In this document: piece by piece, positions 25,376-34,955 of the stretch
Layout of the letters: every line of letters starts with the position of its first letter
Numbering within the stretch: position 1 is the stretch's first letter
Source: Candidatus Ribeiella danica
GTDB lineage: Bacteria; Chloroflexota; Chloroflexia; Chloroflexales; Roseiflexaceae
Direction of reading: 5' to 3'
Assembly (NCBI GenBank): GCA_016717335.1
Contig: JADKFS010000016.1
Coordinates: 62,001-126,000, forward strand
Length of the DNA: 64,000 bases
Notes under the pieces: generated by a model
The model's input: the letters and a program-made list of their open reading frames with translations, nothing else
Databases searched by the model: none
What the model was told of the DNA's origin: nothing
Position numbers and translations under genes: made by a program

Positions 25376-28300
25376 ATGCTCCTGACCCTTGAGAAGCTCA
25401 AGGCCCGCGTGCCGCAGATCATCGCCGCTGCCGTCCGCGTCAGCCTGCCGCTCGACGAGCTGCAGACCTACGCCGTGCCCGGCCCGGCCGCCGATACCGC
25501 GATGGCTCCGCCGCCCGCCGCCGATCACCCCGGCTGGGCGCCCATCCGCTCCGGCGAGCGCTGGGGCGTGCCGCACGGCGCCGACCCGAACGAGACGCCG
25601 CAGATGCTGATCTGGCAGTACCCGGCCTCGGGCGGCAGCAGCCACTGGCTGCGCGCCACGATCCGCGTGCCCGAGGGCTGGCGCGGCGGCCAGGCGCTGC
25701 TGGCGATGGACTGGGAGGGCCGCAGCGGCAATAGCGTCGAGTCGATCGCCTACCTGGACGGGTGCGTGCTGGCCGGGCTCGACGAGTTCCACCGCGCGAT
25801 CCTGCTGCCGCCCGAGGCGCACGACGGCCCGCACGAGCTGCTGATCCGCTGCCTGGTGCCCTCGCCCCAGCCCTTCGGCGGGCTGACGCTGCAGCTGCGC
25901 GACCAGGCGATCTTCCGGCTCGGCGCGACCATGCGCGCGCTGCTGCAGGCCGCCGAGACTTACCGCGACAGCGACCTGGCGCGCCACGATCTGATCTCTC
26001 GCCTCGACCGGGCCTACAATGCGCTCGACCTGCGCGAAGGCTGGGGCAGCGCGCGATTTGCCGAATCCTCCTGCGATGCGCTCGACCTGTTGATTAACGA
26101 CCAACGACCAACGACCAACGACCAACGTGTTGACGAATCTTTGGTCCTTCGTCCTTCGTCCTTGGTCCCGACCATCGTGGCCACCGGCCACGCCCACCTC
26201 GACGTCGGCTGGCTCTGGCCGGTCTGGCGCACGCGCCAGAAGGTCGCCCACACGGTCGCCAGCGCGCTGCACCTGATGGAGCGCTACCCCGAGTACCACT
26301 TCAGCATGTCGCAGCCGCAGACCTACGCCTTTTTGCAGGCCGACGTGCCCGAGCTGTACGAGCGGCTCAAGCTGCGCGCGGCCGAGGGGCGCTTCGAGCC
26401 AGTCGGCCTGATGTGGCTGGAGACCGACTGCAATATCCCGAGCGGCGAGTCGCTGGTGCGCCAGCTGTCCCACGGCGCGCGCTTCTTCGCCGAGGAGTTC
26501 GGCGCGCTCAACCACGTCGTCTGGCTGCCCGACGTGTTCGGCTACAGCGCGGCGCTGCCGCAGCTGATGCGCGGCTGCGGGATCAGCTGCTTCATGACCA
26601 CCAAGATCAGCTGGAGCCAGTTCAACCGCATGCCGGCCGACACCTTCCGCTGGCGCGGGATCGACGGGAGCGAGGTGCTGACGCACTTCGTCACTACGAC
26701 CGACCAGCCGGTGCGGCACCCGGCCGACGCGCAGACCTACACCTACGTCGGCCAGATGACCGCCGGCGAGCTGTTCGGCAGCTGGAACCACTATCGCCAG
26801 AAGCCGATCAACGACGAGCTGCTGTACATCTTCGGGCATGGCGACGGCGGCGGCGGGCCGACCGAGGAGATGCTCGAGACGGCGCGGGCGCTGTCCGGCC
26901 TGCCGGGCTTCCCGCAGGTGCGCCACGGGCGGGTCGACCAGTTCTTCGAGCGGCTGTACGAGCGGGTGTGGGACGACCCGCGCCTGCCGACCTGGGCCGG
27001 CGAGCTGTACCTGGAGTACCACCGCGGCACCTACACCAGCCAGTCGCGCACCAAGCAGGCCAACCGCGCCGCCGAGCTGCTCTACCGCGAGGCCGAGTGG
27101 CTGAACGCCTGGGCCGTCACACTGGGCGATCTGAGCCGCCAGGCCGAGCTGGACGCCGGCTGGAAGCTGATCCTGCTCAACCAGTTCCACGACATCCTGC
27201 CGGGCAGCAGTATCCCGCAGGTCTACGCCGACAGCGCGCGCGACTACGCCGAGGTGACGCGGATCGGGCGGGAGGTACGCGACGCGGCGATTGCCGGGAT
27301 TTTGACCAGCGGCCAGCGGCCAATGACCAATGATTCTCACGACGGCGATTTGGTCGCTCGTCCTTCGTCGTTGGTCGTGTTCAACAGCCTGCCATGGGAA
27401 AGACAGGAGTGCGTGGCGATCCCGGCGGCGCACGATCTGGCCGAGGCCCCCGCGGGCGCGCAGCTAGTCGAGACGCTGTCGGGCGAGCGCGCGCTGCTGG
27501 TCGAGGTCGAGCTGCCGGCGTATGGCTATGCCGACTTAGGGACTTGGGACTTGGGACTTGGGGCTGGTGGGCGCGCGCAAGCTCCAAGCCCCAAGCCCCA
27601 AGCCTCACGCTCAGCGCTCAGCGTTCAGCGTTCAGCGCTTCAGAGCGGCGAGCTGCGGCTGGAGCTGGACGACGCCGGCGAGATCGCCTCGCTGTACGAC
27701 CTGCGCCACGGACGCGAGCTGATCGCGCCGGGCGCGACCGGCAACCAGCTGGTGCTCTACGAGGACCGGCCGCTGAGCTGGGATGCCTGGGACGTCGACG
27801 CCTTCTACGAGGAGAAGCCCTACCCGGCCCGCGACGTCGAGAGCATGCGCGTCGTGGAGGCGGGCCCGCTGCGGGCGGCGATCGAGATCGTGCGCAAGGT
27901 GGGCCGCAGCACCATCCGGCAGCGGATCTGCCTGTGGCGCGGCTCGCGGCGGATCGACTTCGCCACCGAGGTCGACTGGCAGGAGCGCCAGATGCTGCTG
28001 CGGGCGCTGTTCCCGCTGAACCTCAACGCCGCGCGCGCGACCTGCGAGATCCAGTTCGGCGCGGTCGAGCGGCCGACCCACCGCAATACCAGCTGGGACT
28101 GGGCGCGCTTCGAGGTCTGCGCGCAGCGCTGGGTCGACCTGAGCGAGGGCGGCTACGGCGTCGCGCTGCTGAACGACGGCAAGTACGGCCACAGCCTGCG
28201 CGACAACGTGCTGGGCCTGTCGCTGCTCAAGGCCGGCGCCTGGCCCGACCCGGAGGCCGACCGGGGCATGCACCGCTTCACCTACAGCCTGCTGCCGCAC

Positions 28301-28705
28301 GAGGGCGACTGGCGCGAGGGCCAGGTTGTCAGGCGGGCGTACGAGCTGAACGCGCCGCTCCGCACCGTTGAACGTTCGAACGTTCAAACGTTCGAACGTT
28401 CAAACCGATCATTTCTATCTACACCCACCGACCACGTCGTGGTCGAGACGGTCAAGGTCGCCGACGACGGCGACGGGCTGATCGTGCGGCTGTACGAGGC
28501 CCACAACCAGCGCGGCCCGGCCAGCCTGCGCTTCGGCCTGCCGATCGCCGGGGCGGCCGAGGTCGATCTGCTGGAGCGCGAGATCGGGCCGGTCGAGATT
28601 GCCGGCGACGAGCTGCGCTTCCAGGTGCGGCCCTTCGAGGTCAAGACGCTGCGGGTGCGCCTCACGAGGCTCGCCCGCGCGGCAGAGGGAGCTAGCGATG
28701 AATGA
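25376..28705 (+). CDS. GH38 alpha-mannosidase
   Basis: 1109 aa. The N-terminal beta domain (1-255) precedes the GH38 catalytic barrel, with the zinc motif GHAHLDVGWLWP (His272, Asp276) and the nucleophile region WLPDVFGYSAALPQ (Asp386). Middle helical and C-terminal beta domains follow. It hydrolyses terminal alpha-mannosides; no signal peptide is seen, so cytosolic. ATG 25376 has AAGGAGAG upstream; the frame is open 400 nt further up only through repeats. Four in-frame low-complexity inverted repeats lie at domain borders (about residues 239-265, 643-667, 722-755, 998-1010), lengthening the protein beyond a typical size. Overlaps the KaiC-like gene by 8 nt. Confidence 0.93.
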   Translation: MLLTLEKLKARVPQIIAAAVRVSLPLDELQTYAVPGPAADTAMAPPPAADHPGWAPIRSGERWGVPHGADPNETPQMLIWQYPASGGSSHWLRATIRVPEGWRGGQALLAMDWEGRSGNSVESIAYLDGCVLAGLDEFHRAILLPPEAHDGPHELLIRCLVPSPQPFGGLTLQLRDQAIFRLGATMRALLQAAETYRDSDLARHDLISRLDRAYNALDLREGWGSARFAESSCDALDLLINDQRPTTNDQRVDESLVLRPSSLVPTIVATGHAHLDVGWLWPVWRTRQKVAHTVASALHLMERYPEYHFSMSQPQTYAFLQADVPELYERLKLRAAEGRFEPVGLMWLETDCNIPSGESLVRQLSHGARFFAEEFGALNHVVWLPDVFGYSAALPQLMRGCGISCFMTTKISWSQFNRMPADTFRWRGIDGSEVLTHFVTTTDQPVRHPADAQTYTYVGQMTAGELFGSWNHYRQKPINDELLYIFGHGDGGGGPTEEMLETARALSGLPGFPQVRHGRVDQFFERLYERVWDDPRLPTWAGELYLEYHRGTYTSQSRTKQANRAAELLYREAEWLNAWAVTLGDLSRQAELDAGWKLILLNQFHDILPGSSIPQVYADSARDYAEVTRIGREVRDAAIAGILTSGQRPMTNDSHDGDLVARPSSLVVFNSLPWERQECVAIPAAHDLAEAPAGAQLVETLSGERALLVEVELPAYGYADLGTWDLGLGAGGRAQAPSPKPQASRSALSVQRSALQSGELRLELDDAGEIASLYDLRHGRELIAPGATGNQLVLYEDRPLSWDAWDVDAFYEEKPYPARDVESMRVVEAGPLRAAIEIVRKVGRSTIRQRICLWRGSRRIDFATEVDWQERQMLLRALFPLNLNAARATCEIQFGAVERPTHRNTSWDWARFEVCAQRWVDLSEGGYGVALLNDGKYGHSLRDNVLGLSLLKAGAWPDPEADRGMHRFTYSLLPHEGDWREGQVVRRAYELNAPLRTVERSNVQTFERSNRSFLSTPTDHVVVETVKVADDGDGLIVRLYEAHNQRGPASLRFGLPIAGAAEVDLLEREIGPVEIAGDELRFQVRPFEVKTLRVRLTRLARAAEGASDE
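26091..26170. repeat. In-frame repeat 1 in alpha-mannosidase
   Basis: Four ACGACCA units followed by complementary GGTCCTTCGTCCTTCGTC; open in frame, sits just before the catalytic domain. Confidence 0.75.
27300..27378. repeat. In-frame repeat 2 in alpha-mannosidase
   Basis: GACCAGCGGCCAGCGGCCA on the left, mirrored by GGTCGCTCGTCCTTCGTCG on the right; a relative of repeat 1 with diverged units. Confidence 0.7.
27538..27640. repeat. In-frame repeat 3 in alpha-mannosidase
   Basis: GGGACTTGGGACTTGGGACT is mirrored by AAGCCCCAAGCCCCAAGCC, then three GTTCAGCGCTCAGC-like units. In frame, no stop. Confidence 0.75.
28366..28405. repeat. In-frame repeat 4 in alpha-mannosidase
   Basis: TTGAACGTTCGAACGTTC and its near-perfect mirror; same family as 15893-15976. 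Confidence 0.75.
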
Positions 28706-30221
28706 CATGAGCCATCAGCCGCTCGCGCTCGACCGGATACCAAGCGGGGTGCCGGGCCTCGACGCAATCCTGCAGGGCGGGTTCCTGCGCGGCGGCATCT
28801 ACATTATCATGGGCGATCCCGGCGGGGGCAAGACGATCCTCGGCAATCAGATCTGCTTCGGCGTCGCGGCCGGCGGCGGCCGCGCGGTGTACGTCACGCT
28901 CCTGGCCGAGACACACGCGCGCATGCTCGGCCACCTGCGCTCGCTCGACTTCTTCACCATCGAGCCGATCGCCCACACGCTGTTCTACTTCAGCGCCTAC
29001 CAGGCGCTCGAGCAGGGCGGGCTGGATGGGCTGCTCGAGCTGCTGCGCCACATCATCCACGACCAGCAGCCGGCCGTGCTGGTGCTGGATGGGCTCGCGG
29101 CGGTCGCTGCGATCGGGCTGCCAGTGTCGGACTTCAAGCGGTTCATCCACGAGCTGAACGTCTTCGCCGAGGCCTGCGCCTGCACGACCTTCCTGCTCGC
29201 GCCGAACGACGACGCAGCCGCGCACCCCGAGCACACGATGGTCGACGGCCTGATCGAGCTGAGCGATCGCCTGGTCGGGCAGCGCGCGGTGCGCGAGATC
29301 AACGTGCGCAAGTTTCGCGGCAGCGGCTACCTGCGCGGCCGGCACGCATTCGAGATCACCGGCGCGGGCATCGCCGTGTACCCGCGCGTGGAGGCGCTGC
29401 TCGCGACCCCGTCGGGCCCGGCGCCGAGCCAACGCAGCCGGCTCTCCTTCGGCATCGCGCGGCTCGACGAGATGTTCGGCGGCGGCATGCTGTCGGACTC
29501 GGTCACAATGGCGCTTGGGCCGTCCGGCAGCGGGAAGACGCTGCTCGGGCTGCACTTTCTATCCGCCGGGGCGGACCGCGGCGAGCCCGGGCTGCTGTTC
29601 GGCTTCTACGAGACGCCGTCGCGCGCGATCGCGCGCGGCGACCTGCTCGGCTTCGATTTCAGCGGCAAGGTCGCGCGCGGCGCGCTCGAGCTGATCTGGC
29701 AGCCGCCGCTCGAGGGCCTGATCGACGCGCTGGCTGAGCGGCTGCTCGCTGCCGTGCGACGCAGGCAGGTGCGCCGGCTGTTCATCGACGGCTTCAACGC
29801 CTTTCAGCAGGTGGCGATCTACCCCGAGCGCACGAGCAAGCTTATGAACGCGCTCGCCAACGAGCTGCGCGCGCTCGACGTCACGACGATCTTCACCTTC
29901 GAGACGCGCGCGCTGTTTAGCCCGACGATCGAGGTGCCGGCGACCGGCGTGTCCGAGCTGGTCGACAACATCATTTACCTGCGCTACTTCGAGCTGCGCT
30001 CGCAGCTCTACCGGCTGATCTCGATCCTCGAATCGCGCGAGAGCCCGCACGACCACGCGATCCGCGAGTTCACGATCAGCGACAGCGGCATTGATGTTGC
30101 TGCTACATTCGAGAGCGCCGAGGCCATCCTGACCGGAATCGCCCACCCTCTGGCAGCTGACGCCGGACCGAGACCGTCTGGAAGACGATCTTCTCGCAGC
30201 AGAGGACGAAAGCAGCCATGA
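28698..30221 (+). CDS. Double KaiC-domain ATPase
   Basis: 507 aa, two RecA/KaiC-like domains in tandem. Domain 1: Walker A GDPGGGKT (39-46), Walker B VLVLDGLA, LLAETH after strand 2. Domain 2: Walker A GPSGSGKT near 275, YETPSRAI (compare FEETPE in KaiC), Walker B RLFIDGFNAF. Such proteins are ATP-driven hexameric switches in signalling; the cyanobacterial clock protein is one relative, and no KaiA/KaiB is seen here. It starts inside the mannosidase stop (ATGAATGA, 8-nt overlap) with AGAGGGAG upstream, and its stop overlaps the receiver gene by ATGA, so all three are translationally coupled. The downstream CheY-like protein is the probable partner. Confidence 0.9.
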   Translation: MNDMSHQPLALDRIPSGVPGLDAILQGGFLRGGIYIIMGDPGGGKTILGNQICFGVAAGGGRAVYVTLLAETHARMLGHLRSLDFFTIEPIAHTLFYFSAYQALEQGGLDGLLELLRHIIHDQQPAVLVLDGLAAVAAIGLPVSDFKRFIHELNVFAEACACTTFLLAPNDDAAAHPEHTMVDGLIELSDRLVGQRAVREINVRKFRGSGYLRGRHAFEITGAGIAVYPRVEALLATPSGPAPSQRSRLSFGIARLDEMFGGGMLSDSVTMALGPSGSGKTLLGLHFLSAGADRGEPGLLFGFYETPSRAIARGDLLGFDFSGKVARGALELIWQPPLEGLIDALAERLLAAVRRRQVRRLFIDGFNAFQQVAIYPERTSKLMNALANELRALDVTTIFTFETRALFSPTIEVPATGVSELVDNIIYLRYFELRSQLYRLISILESRESPHDHAIREFTISDSGIDVAATFESAEAILTGIAHPLAADAGPRPSGRRSSRSRGRKQP

Positions 30222-30577
30222 AGACGGTCCTGGTTGTCGACGACGAGCAGGCGATAGCCGAGATGCTGCGCGCGCTGCTCGAGGGCGAGGGCTACCGGGT
30301 CATCGCCGCGGCGAATGGCCGCTCCGCGCTGGCCCAGCTCGCGTCGACACCGGTCGACCTGGTGATCTCCGACCTGATGATGCCGATCCTCGACGGGCAG
30401 GACCTCACGCGCGCGATGCGATCCAGCCCATCGCACCAGACCATCCCGCTCGTGCTGATGAGCGCGGTGGGCACAGGGCAGATCGGCGCGGATGTGCGCT
30501 ACCAGGGGTTTCTCGCCAAGCCGTTCGGCCTGGACGACGTGCTGGGCCTGGTGGAGCGGCTGATCGGGCCACCCTGA
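30218..30577 (+). CDS. Single-domain response regulator (CheY-like)
   Basis: 119 aa, a receiver domain with no output. The acidic pair Asp8/Asp9, phospho-acceptor Asp52 (ISDLMMP), Ser82 and Lys101 (AKPF) are all present. It is phosphorylated by an unidentified histidine kinase; none is in the window. Four-nt overlap (ATGA) with the KaiC-like gene implies equal synthesis and a shared pathway. A strong hairpin terminator follows 28 nt after the stop. Confidence 0.93.
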   Translation: MKTVLVVDDEQAIAEMLRALLEGEGYRVIAAANGRSALAQLASTPVDLVISDLMMPILDGQDLTRAMRSSPSHQTIPLVLMSAVGTGQIGADVRYQGFLAKPFGLDDVLGLVERLIGPP

Positions 30578-30604
30578 AGGGATGTGGCGGCCCTCACCCC
30601 CCTG

Positions 30605-30634
30605 CCCCTCTCTCCCGTGCGCGGGAGAGAGGGG
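30605..30634. terminator. Terminator after the receiver gene
   Basis: CCCCTCTCTCCCG pairs with CGGGAGAGAGGGG (13 bp, loop TGCG), followed by TATTTTT. It is also the first hairpin of a partial composite repeat. Confidence 0.8.
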
Positions 30635-30642
30635 TATTTTTC

Positions 30643-30687
30643 GGCCGGCGCAGCGGGTTCGGCTTCGCCGAACCCGCTGCGCCGGCC
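30643..30687. repeat. Variable-stem palindrome (GGC-TTC-GCC centre)
   Basis: 21-bp perfect stem, GGCCGGCGCAGCGGGTTCGG in the left arm, 3-nt loop. Member of the variable-stem family; the third hairpin of the composite element is missing here. Confidence 0.75.
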
Positions 30688-30770
30688 GGTTTCGATCCTG
30701 CGCCACCTGGCGGCGCGGGTAAGGGCGCGGTTTCGATCCTGCGCCACCTGGCGGCGCGGGCAAGGCCGGG
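30688..30770. repeat. 41-bp direct repeat, two copies
   Basis: GGTTTCGATCCTGCGCCACC and following bases occur twice in tandem; a third partial copy (GGTTTCGATC) ends at the thiolase stop. Lies where the third hairpin of the composite element would be expected. Confidence 0.75.
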
Positions 30771-30788
30771 GAGGGGGTTTCGATCGCC

Positions 30789-32036
<1,248 letters not shown>

Positions 32037-32066
32037 GAAATGCTCCTTCGGCTTCGCCTTCAACCG

Positions 32067-32127
32067 AGGCACGCCCCTCCCCCTGGCCCCCCCTCTTACG
32101 GGAGAGGGGGAGTGGGTGAGGGGCGGA
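32067..32127. repeat. GC-rich hairpin between two catabolic genes
   Basis: CGCCCCTCCCCCTGGCCCCC... is mirrored by ...GGGGGAGTGGGTGAGGGGCG around CTCTTACGGGAG. This is a composite-repeat relative without the variable central stem. It could reduce expression of the downstream thiolase gene. Confidence 0.65.
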
Positions 32128-32150
32128 TTCCAAAGAGTGCGAAGCGTCTC

Positions 32151-33746
32151 TCACATGCGCCCGACTCGCGCGGCGCGGCGCAGCGCTGGCGCGGCGCGGT
32201 AGCGCTCCTCGCCGTACTCGGCGCGCAGGTGGTCGAGCAGCGCGACCACGCGATCGTAGCCGAGCGCCGCGCCGCGATCGAGCGGCCCGGACGGGTGGTT
32301 CGCGCCCAGCCGCATCGCCAGGTCGAGCGTCTCCCGGTCGGCCACGCCCTCGTCGAGCGCGAAGGCCGCCTCGTTCGCCAGCATCGCCACGACCCGCGGC
32401 ACGATCAGCGCCGGCGCGTCGGCGATCCAGATTGGCTCGCGCCCGGCCGCGCGCACCAGCGCGTCGGCGGCGGCGCGCACCGGCTCGGCCAGCACCGGCG
32501 TGGCGACCAGCGTGACCGCGCCGCCCATGAACAACCCGTCGAAGCCGACCAGCCGCTCGGGGCTGTGCAGCAGCGCGGCCAGGTCGCAGGCGGCCGTGTC
32601 GGCGCACTGCGCGAAGATCGGCGTCTCGGCGGGCAGCTGGCGGTCGAGGATCATCGCCTGGTCGACCGCGCCCTCGCCGCGCCCGGCCGTGACGAAGGCC
32701 GCCCGCACGTCGCCGCCGCCCTGGCCGTAGGGCAGCTCCTCTGCGATCGCCAGCCCGGCCGCCGCGCACAGCTCGGCGATGCCGGGCGCCCAGCTGCCCT
32801 GGCCGATCAACACGGAACCAGCCAGCAGTCGGCGGTCGGCAGCTGGCAGTTCGGAGCCTGAGCGCCGGCCGCTGACTGCTGACTGCTGACTGCTATAGTC
32901 GTAGAAGCCGCGCCCAGTCTTCCGCCCCAGCCGTCCGGCCTGCGTCATCTGCTGCTGGATCTGGTGCGGGCGGTAGCGCGGCTCGCCGAACGACTGCTCG
33001 TAGATCGAGCGCGTGACCGCGAAGTTGACGTCGACGCCGATCAGGTCCATCAGCGCGAACGGCCCGAGCGGGAAGCCGCCGGCCCGCTCCAGCGCCCGAT
33101 CGATCGCCTCGATCGTGGCCGCGCCCTCGCCGAGCAGCCGCAGCGCCTCGCCGTAGTACGGCCGCGCGACCCGGTTCACGACGAAGCCGGGCGTGTCGCG
33201 CGCCAGCACCGCCGTCTTGCCCAGCCGGGCCGCGAACCCGCGGAGCGTGTCGACCGTGGCGTCGTCGGTGGCGAGCGCGCGCACAACCTCGACCAGCGCC
33301 ATGCGATGGACCGGGTTGAAGAAGTGCAGCCCGGCCACCCGCCGCGGGTCGGGACAGGCCGCGGCGAGCGCCGCGATCGGCAGCGAGCTGGTGTTGCTGG
33401 CCAGCACACTGGGCGCCGGGCAGATCGCGCCGGCGCGGGCGAGCAGGTCGCGCTTGAGGTCGAGCTGCTCGGGCGCGGCCTCGACCACCAGCGCCGCGCC
33501 GGCGATCCGCGCCAGGTCGGTCGTGGGCTGCAGGCGCCCCGCCGCGTCGGGCTGGCCCTGCTTGCCCAGGCCCGCGCCGATCCGCTCGCGCGCCCGATCG
33601 AGCGCGGCCGCGCTCACGTCATAGAGCGTCACCGCGTAGCCGGCCGCCAGCGCGGCCTGGGCGATGCCGGCGCCCATCGTGCCGCAGCCCAGCACCGCGA
33701 CCGTCGCAGCCTGTACTGATGTCACCTTATCGCTCCGCTCGGACAT
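32151..33746 (-). CDS. paaH: 3-hydroxyacyl-CoA dehydrogenase (PaaH/PaaC type)
   Basis: 531 aa. N-terminal NAD domain starts VAVLGCGTMGAGIAQAAL, followed by the catalytic His/Glu region (LHFFNPVHRMALVEVV) and C-terminal domains (TPGFVVNRV, GRKTGRGFYDYS). A second HAD C-domain-like part (330-531) ends the protein; such two-part enzymes oxidise 3-hydroxyadipyl-CoA in phenylacetate degradation. Residues about 284-312 are an in-frame repeat insertion between these parts. The ATG at 33746 lies within a 22-bp palindrome and has no clear Shine-Dalgarno; GTG 33725 is an alternative start. Upstream the cluster is broken by an oppositely oriented pilin gene. Confidence 0.9.
   Translation of the reverse strand: MSERSDKVTSVQAATVAVLGCGTMGAGIAQAALAAGYAVTLYDVSAAALDRARERIGAGLGKQGQPDAAGRLQPTTDLARIAGAALVVEAAPEQLDLKRDLLARAGAICPAPSVLASNTSSLPIAALAAACPDPRRVAGLHFFNPVHRMALVEVVRALATDDATVDTLRGFAARLGKTAVLARDTPGFVVNRVARPYYGEALRLLGEGAATIEAIDRALERAGGFPLGPFALMDLIGVDVNFAVTRSIYEQSFGEPRYRPHQIQQQMTQAGRLGRKTGRGFYDYSSQQSAVSGRRSGSELPAADRRLLAGSVLIGQGSWAPGIAELCAAAGLAIAEELPYGQGGGDVRAAFVTAGRGEGAVDQAMILDRQLPAETPIFAQCADTAACDLAALLHSPERLVGFDGLFMGGAVTLVATPVLAEPVRAAADALVRAAGREPIWIADAPALIVPRVVAMLANEAAFALDEGVADRETLDLAMRLGANHPSGPLDRGAALGYDRVVALLDHLRAEYGEERYRAAPALRRAARVGRM
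32813..32898. repeat. In-frame repeat inside the dehydrogenase gene
   Basis: GACTGCTGACTGCTGACTGC on one side, and AGCAGTCGGCGGTCGGCAGC on the other, form an imperfect inverted repeat. In frame on the coding strand, placed between two domains. Confidence 0.75.
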
Positions 33747-33764
33747 GGTTCTTGCGAACCATGT
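33743..33764. promoter_or_regulatory. Perfect 22-bp palindrome over the dehydrogenase start codon
   Basis: ACATGGTTC-TTGC-GAACCATGT, 9-bp arms. The coding ATG is in one arm. Either an operator dyad or an mRNA hairpin sequestering the start. Confidence 0.6.
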
Positions 33765-33894
33765 CTTACCTGCAATAGTAAAAACACCGTTATGAGCGAT
33801 TCGTTAATTGTAAACATCGGAATTTCACGCACTGCTCACCTGGGTGGGCTAGCATGCCCCTGTTGCAATTGTTCATTCGTAAGGATGGTTTCCC

Positions 33895-34050
33895 ATGCTA
33901 CGCGGATGGCTAGAGGTGGAAGATGGGCAGGGGCTCGTCGAGTACGGTGCAATTCTCGTCCTTATTATGGTGGTCGTCGTCGTCATTCTTACAGTCATGG
34001 GCAGCAGCGTCAGCAACATGTTCAGCTCGATCAACAGCGGCTTCAGCTAA
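33895..34050 (+). CDS. Flp/Fap-type pilin (small)
   Basis: 51 aa. MLRGWLEVEDGQGLVEYGAI (first 20 residues) is followed by a long aliphatic helix with five consecutive valines and a short polar end (SSINSGFS). The GQ(G/T)xxEYG motif at the start of the hydrophobic segment is the hallmark of Flp pilins, where a prepilin peptidase cuts before the helix and Glu is at position +5. AAGGAT is 9-10 nt upstream of the ATG; a 17-bp terminator follows. No Tad machinery (TadA/B/C, CpaB) is nearby. It lies on the opposite strand in the middle of the phenylacetate-type cluster, so it is probably an independent unit. Confidence 0.85.
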   Translation: MLRGWLEVEDGQGLVEYGAILVLIMVVVVVILTVMGSSVSNMFSSINSGFS

Positions 34051-34098
34051 GGGCTGGCCTTGGCTGGTCCGCTCGGGAGGCTCGGGGTCTCCCGAGGT

Positions 34099-34135
34099 GG
34101 GGGTGTGGGAGAGGCCAAGCCTCTCCCACACCCCC
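34099..34135. terminator. Terminator after the pilin gene
   Basis: 17-bp perfect stem (GGGGGTGTGGGAGAGGC / complement), loop CAA, then ATTTT. The centre GGC-CAA-GCC puts it in the variable-stem palindrome family. Confidence 0.85.
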
Positions 34136-34160
34136 ATTTTGTCGCATCAGCAGGCAGCGC

Positions 34161-34934
34161 TCAACGAAACCTCGGCTGGCGCTTCTCGCGAAAGGCGGCG
34201 AGCCCCTCGGCATACTCGTCGCTGCGGCCGGCCAGCTCCTGCGCCTGGGCCTCGCCGTCGAGCGCCTGCTGGAGCGTCGTGCCTGGCGACAGGTCGAAGC
34301 CGCGCTTGATCAGGCCGAGCGCGGTGGCCGGGCCGTTCGCCAGCCGCTCGGCCAGCTGCCGCACCACGGCCGGGAATGCCTTGGCGCTGGCGACCGCGCT
34401 GAGCATCCCGTAGGCGTGGGCGGTCGCGGCGTCGAGCGTGCCGCCGAGCATGCACAGCTCCAGCGCGCGCGCCGGCCCGATCAGCCGCGGCAGAAAGTAG
34501 CTCATGCCGCTGTCGGGCACCAGCCCGACGTTCGCGAAGGCCGCCACGAAGCGCGCCGTCTCCACCGCCACTCGGAAATCGCACGCCAGCGCCAGACTCA
34601 TGCCCGCGCCGGCCGCCACGCCGTTCACCGCCGCGACGATCGGCTTGGGGATGGCGCGCAGCCGCAGCACCAGCGGATTATACCGCTCGCGCACCAGCCG
34701 GCCAAACGACTCGCCCGGCGCCAGGTCCTTGAGATCCTGGCCGCTGCAGAACGCCCGGCCGGCGCCGGTCAGCACGATGCAGCGGGCCGCCTCGTCGCGC
34801 TCGGCCTCGCGCAGCGCATCCATCAGCTGCGCGTGCATCCGCTCCGTGAAGGCGTTGTAGGCCTGCGGCCGGTTGAGCGTGATCGTGGCGATGCCGTCGG
34901 CGATCTCGTGCAGCACGCATATGTCTTCGGTCAT
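34161..34934 (-). CDS. paaG: Enoyl-CoA hydratase/isomerase, PaaG type
   Basis: 257 aa crotonase. Oxyanion-hole motifs CSGQDLKDL and GVAAGAGMSLALACD; the catalytic Asp of isomerases is present in GLVPDSGMSYFLPRL, a stretch typical of PaaG (epoxyphenylacetyl-CoA to oxepin-CoA isomerase). GGGAGAAGG is close to the ATG at 34934. Follows the other crotonase by 21 nt, same operon. Family-level assignment is safe; the PaaG role rests on motif plus context. Confidence 0.85.
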   Translation of the reverse strand: MTEDICVLHEIADGIATITLNRPQAYNAFTERMHAQLMDALREAERDEAARCIVLTGAGRAFCSGQDLKDLAPGESFGRLVRERYNPLVLRLRAIPKPIVAAVNGVAAGAGMSLALACDFRVAVETARFVAAFANVGLVPDSGMSYFLPRLIGPARALELCMLGGTLDAATAHAYGMLSAVASAKAFPAVVRQLAERLANGPATALGLIKRGFDLSPGTTLQQALDGEAQAQELAGRSDEYAEGLAAFREKRQPRFR

Positions 34935-34955
34935 ATCGCCTTCTCCCTTCGCCCT

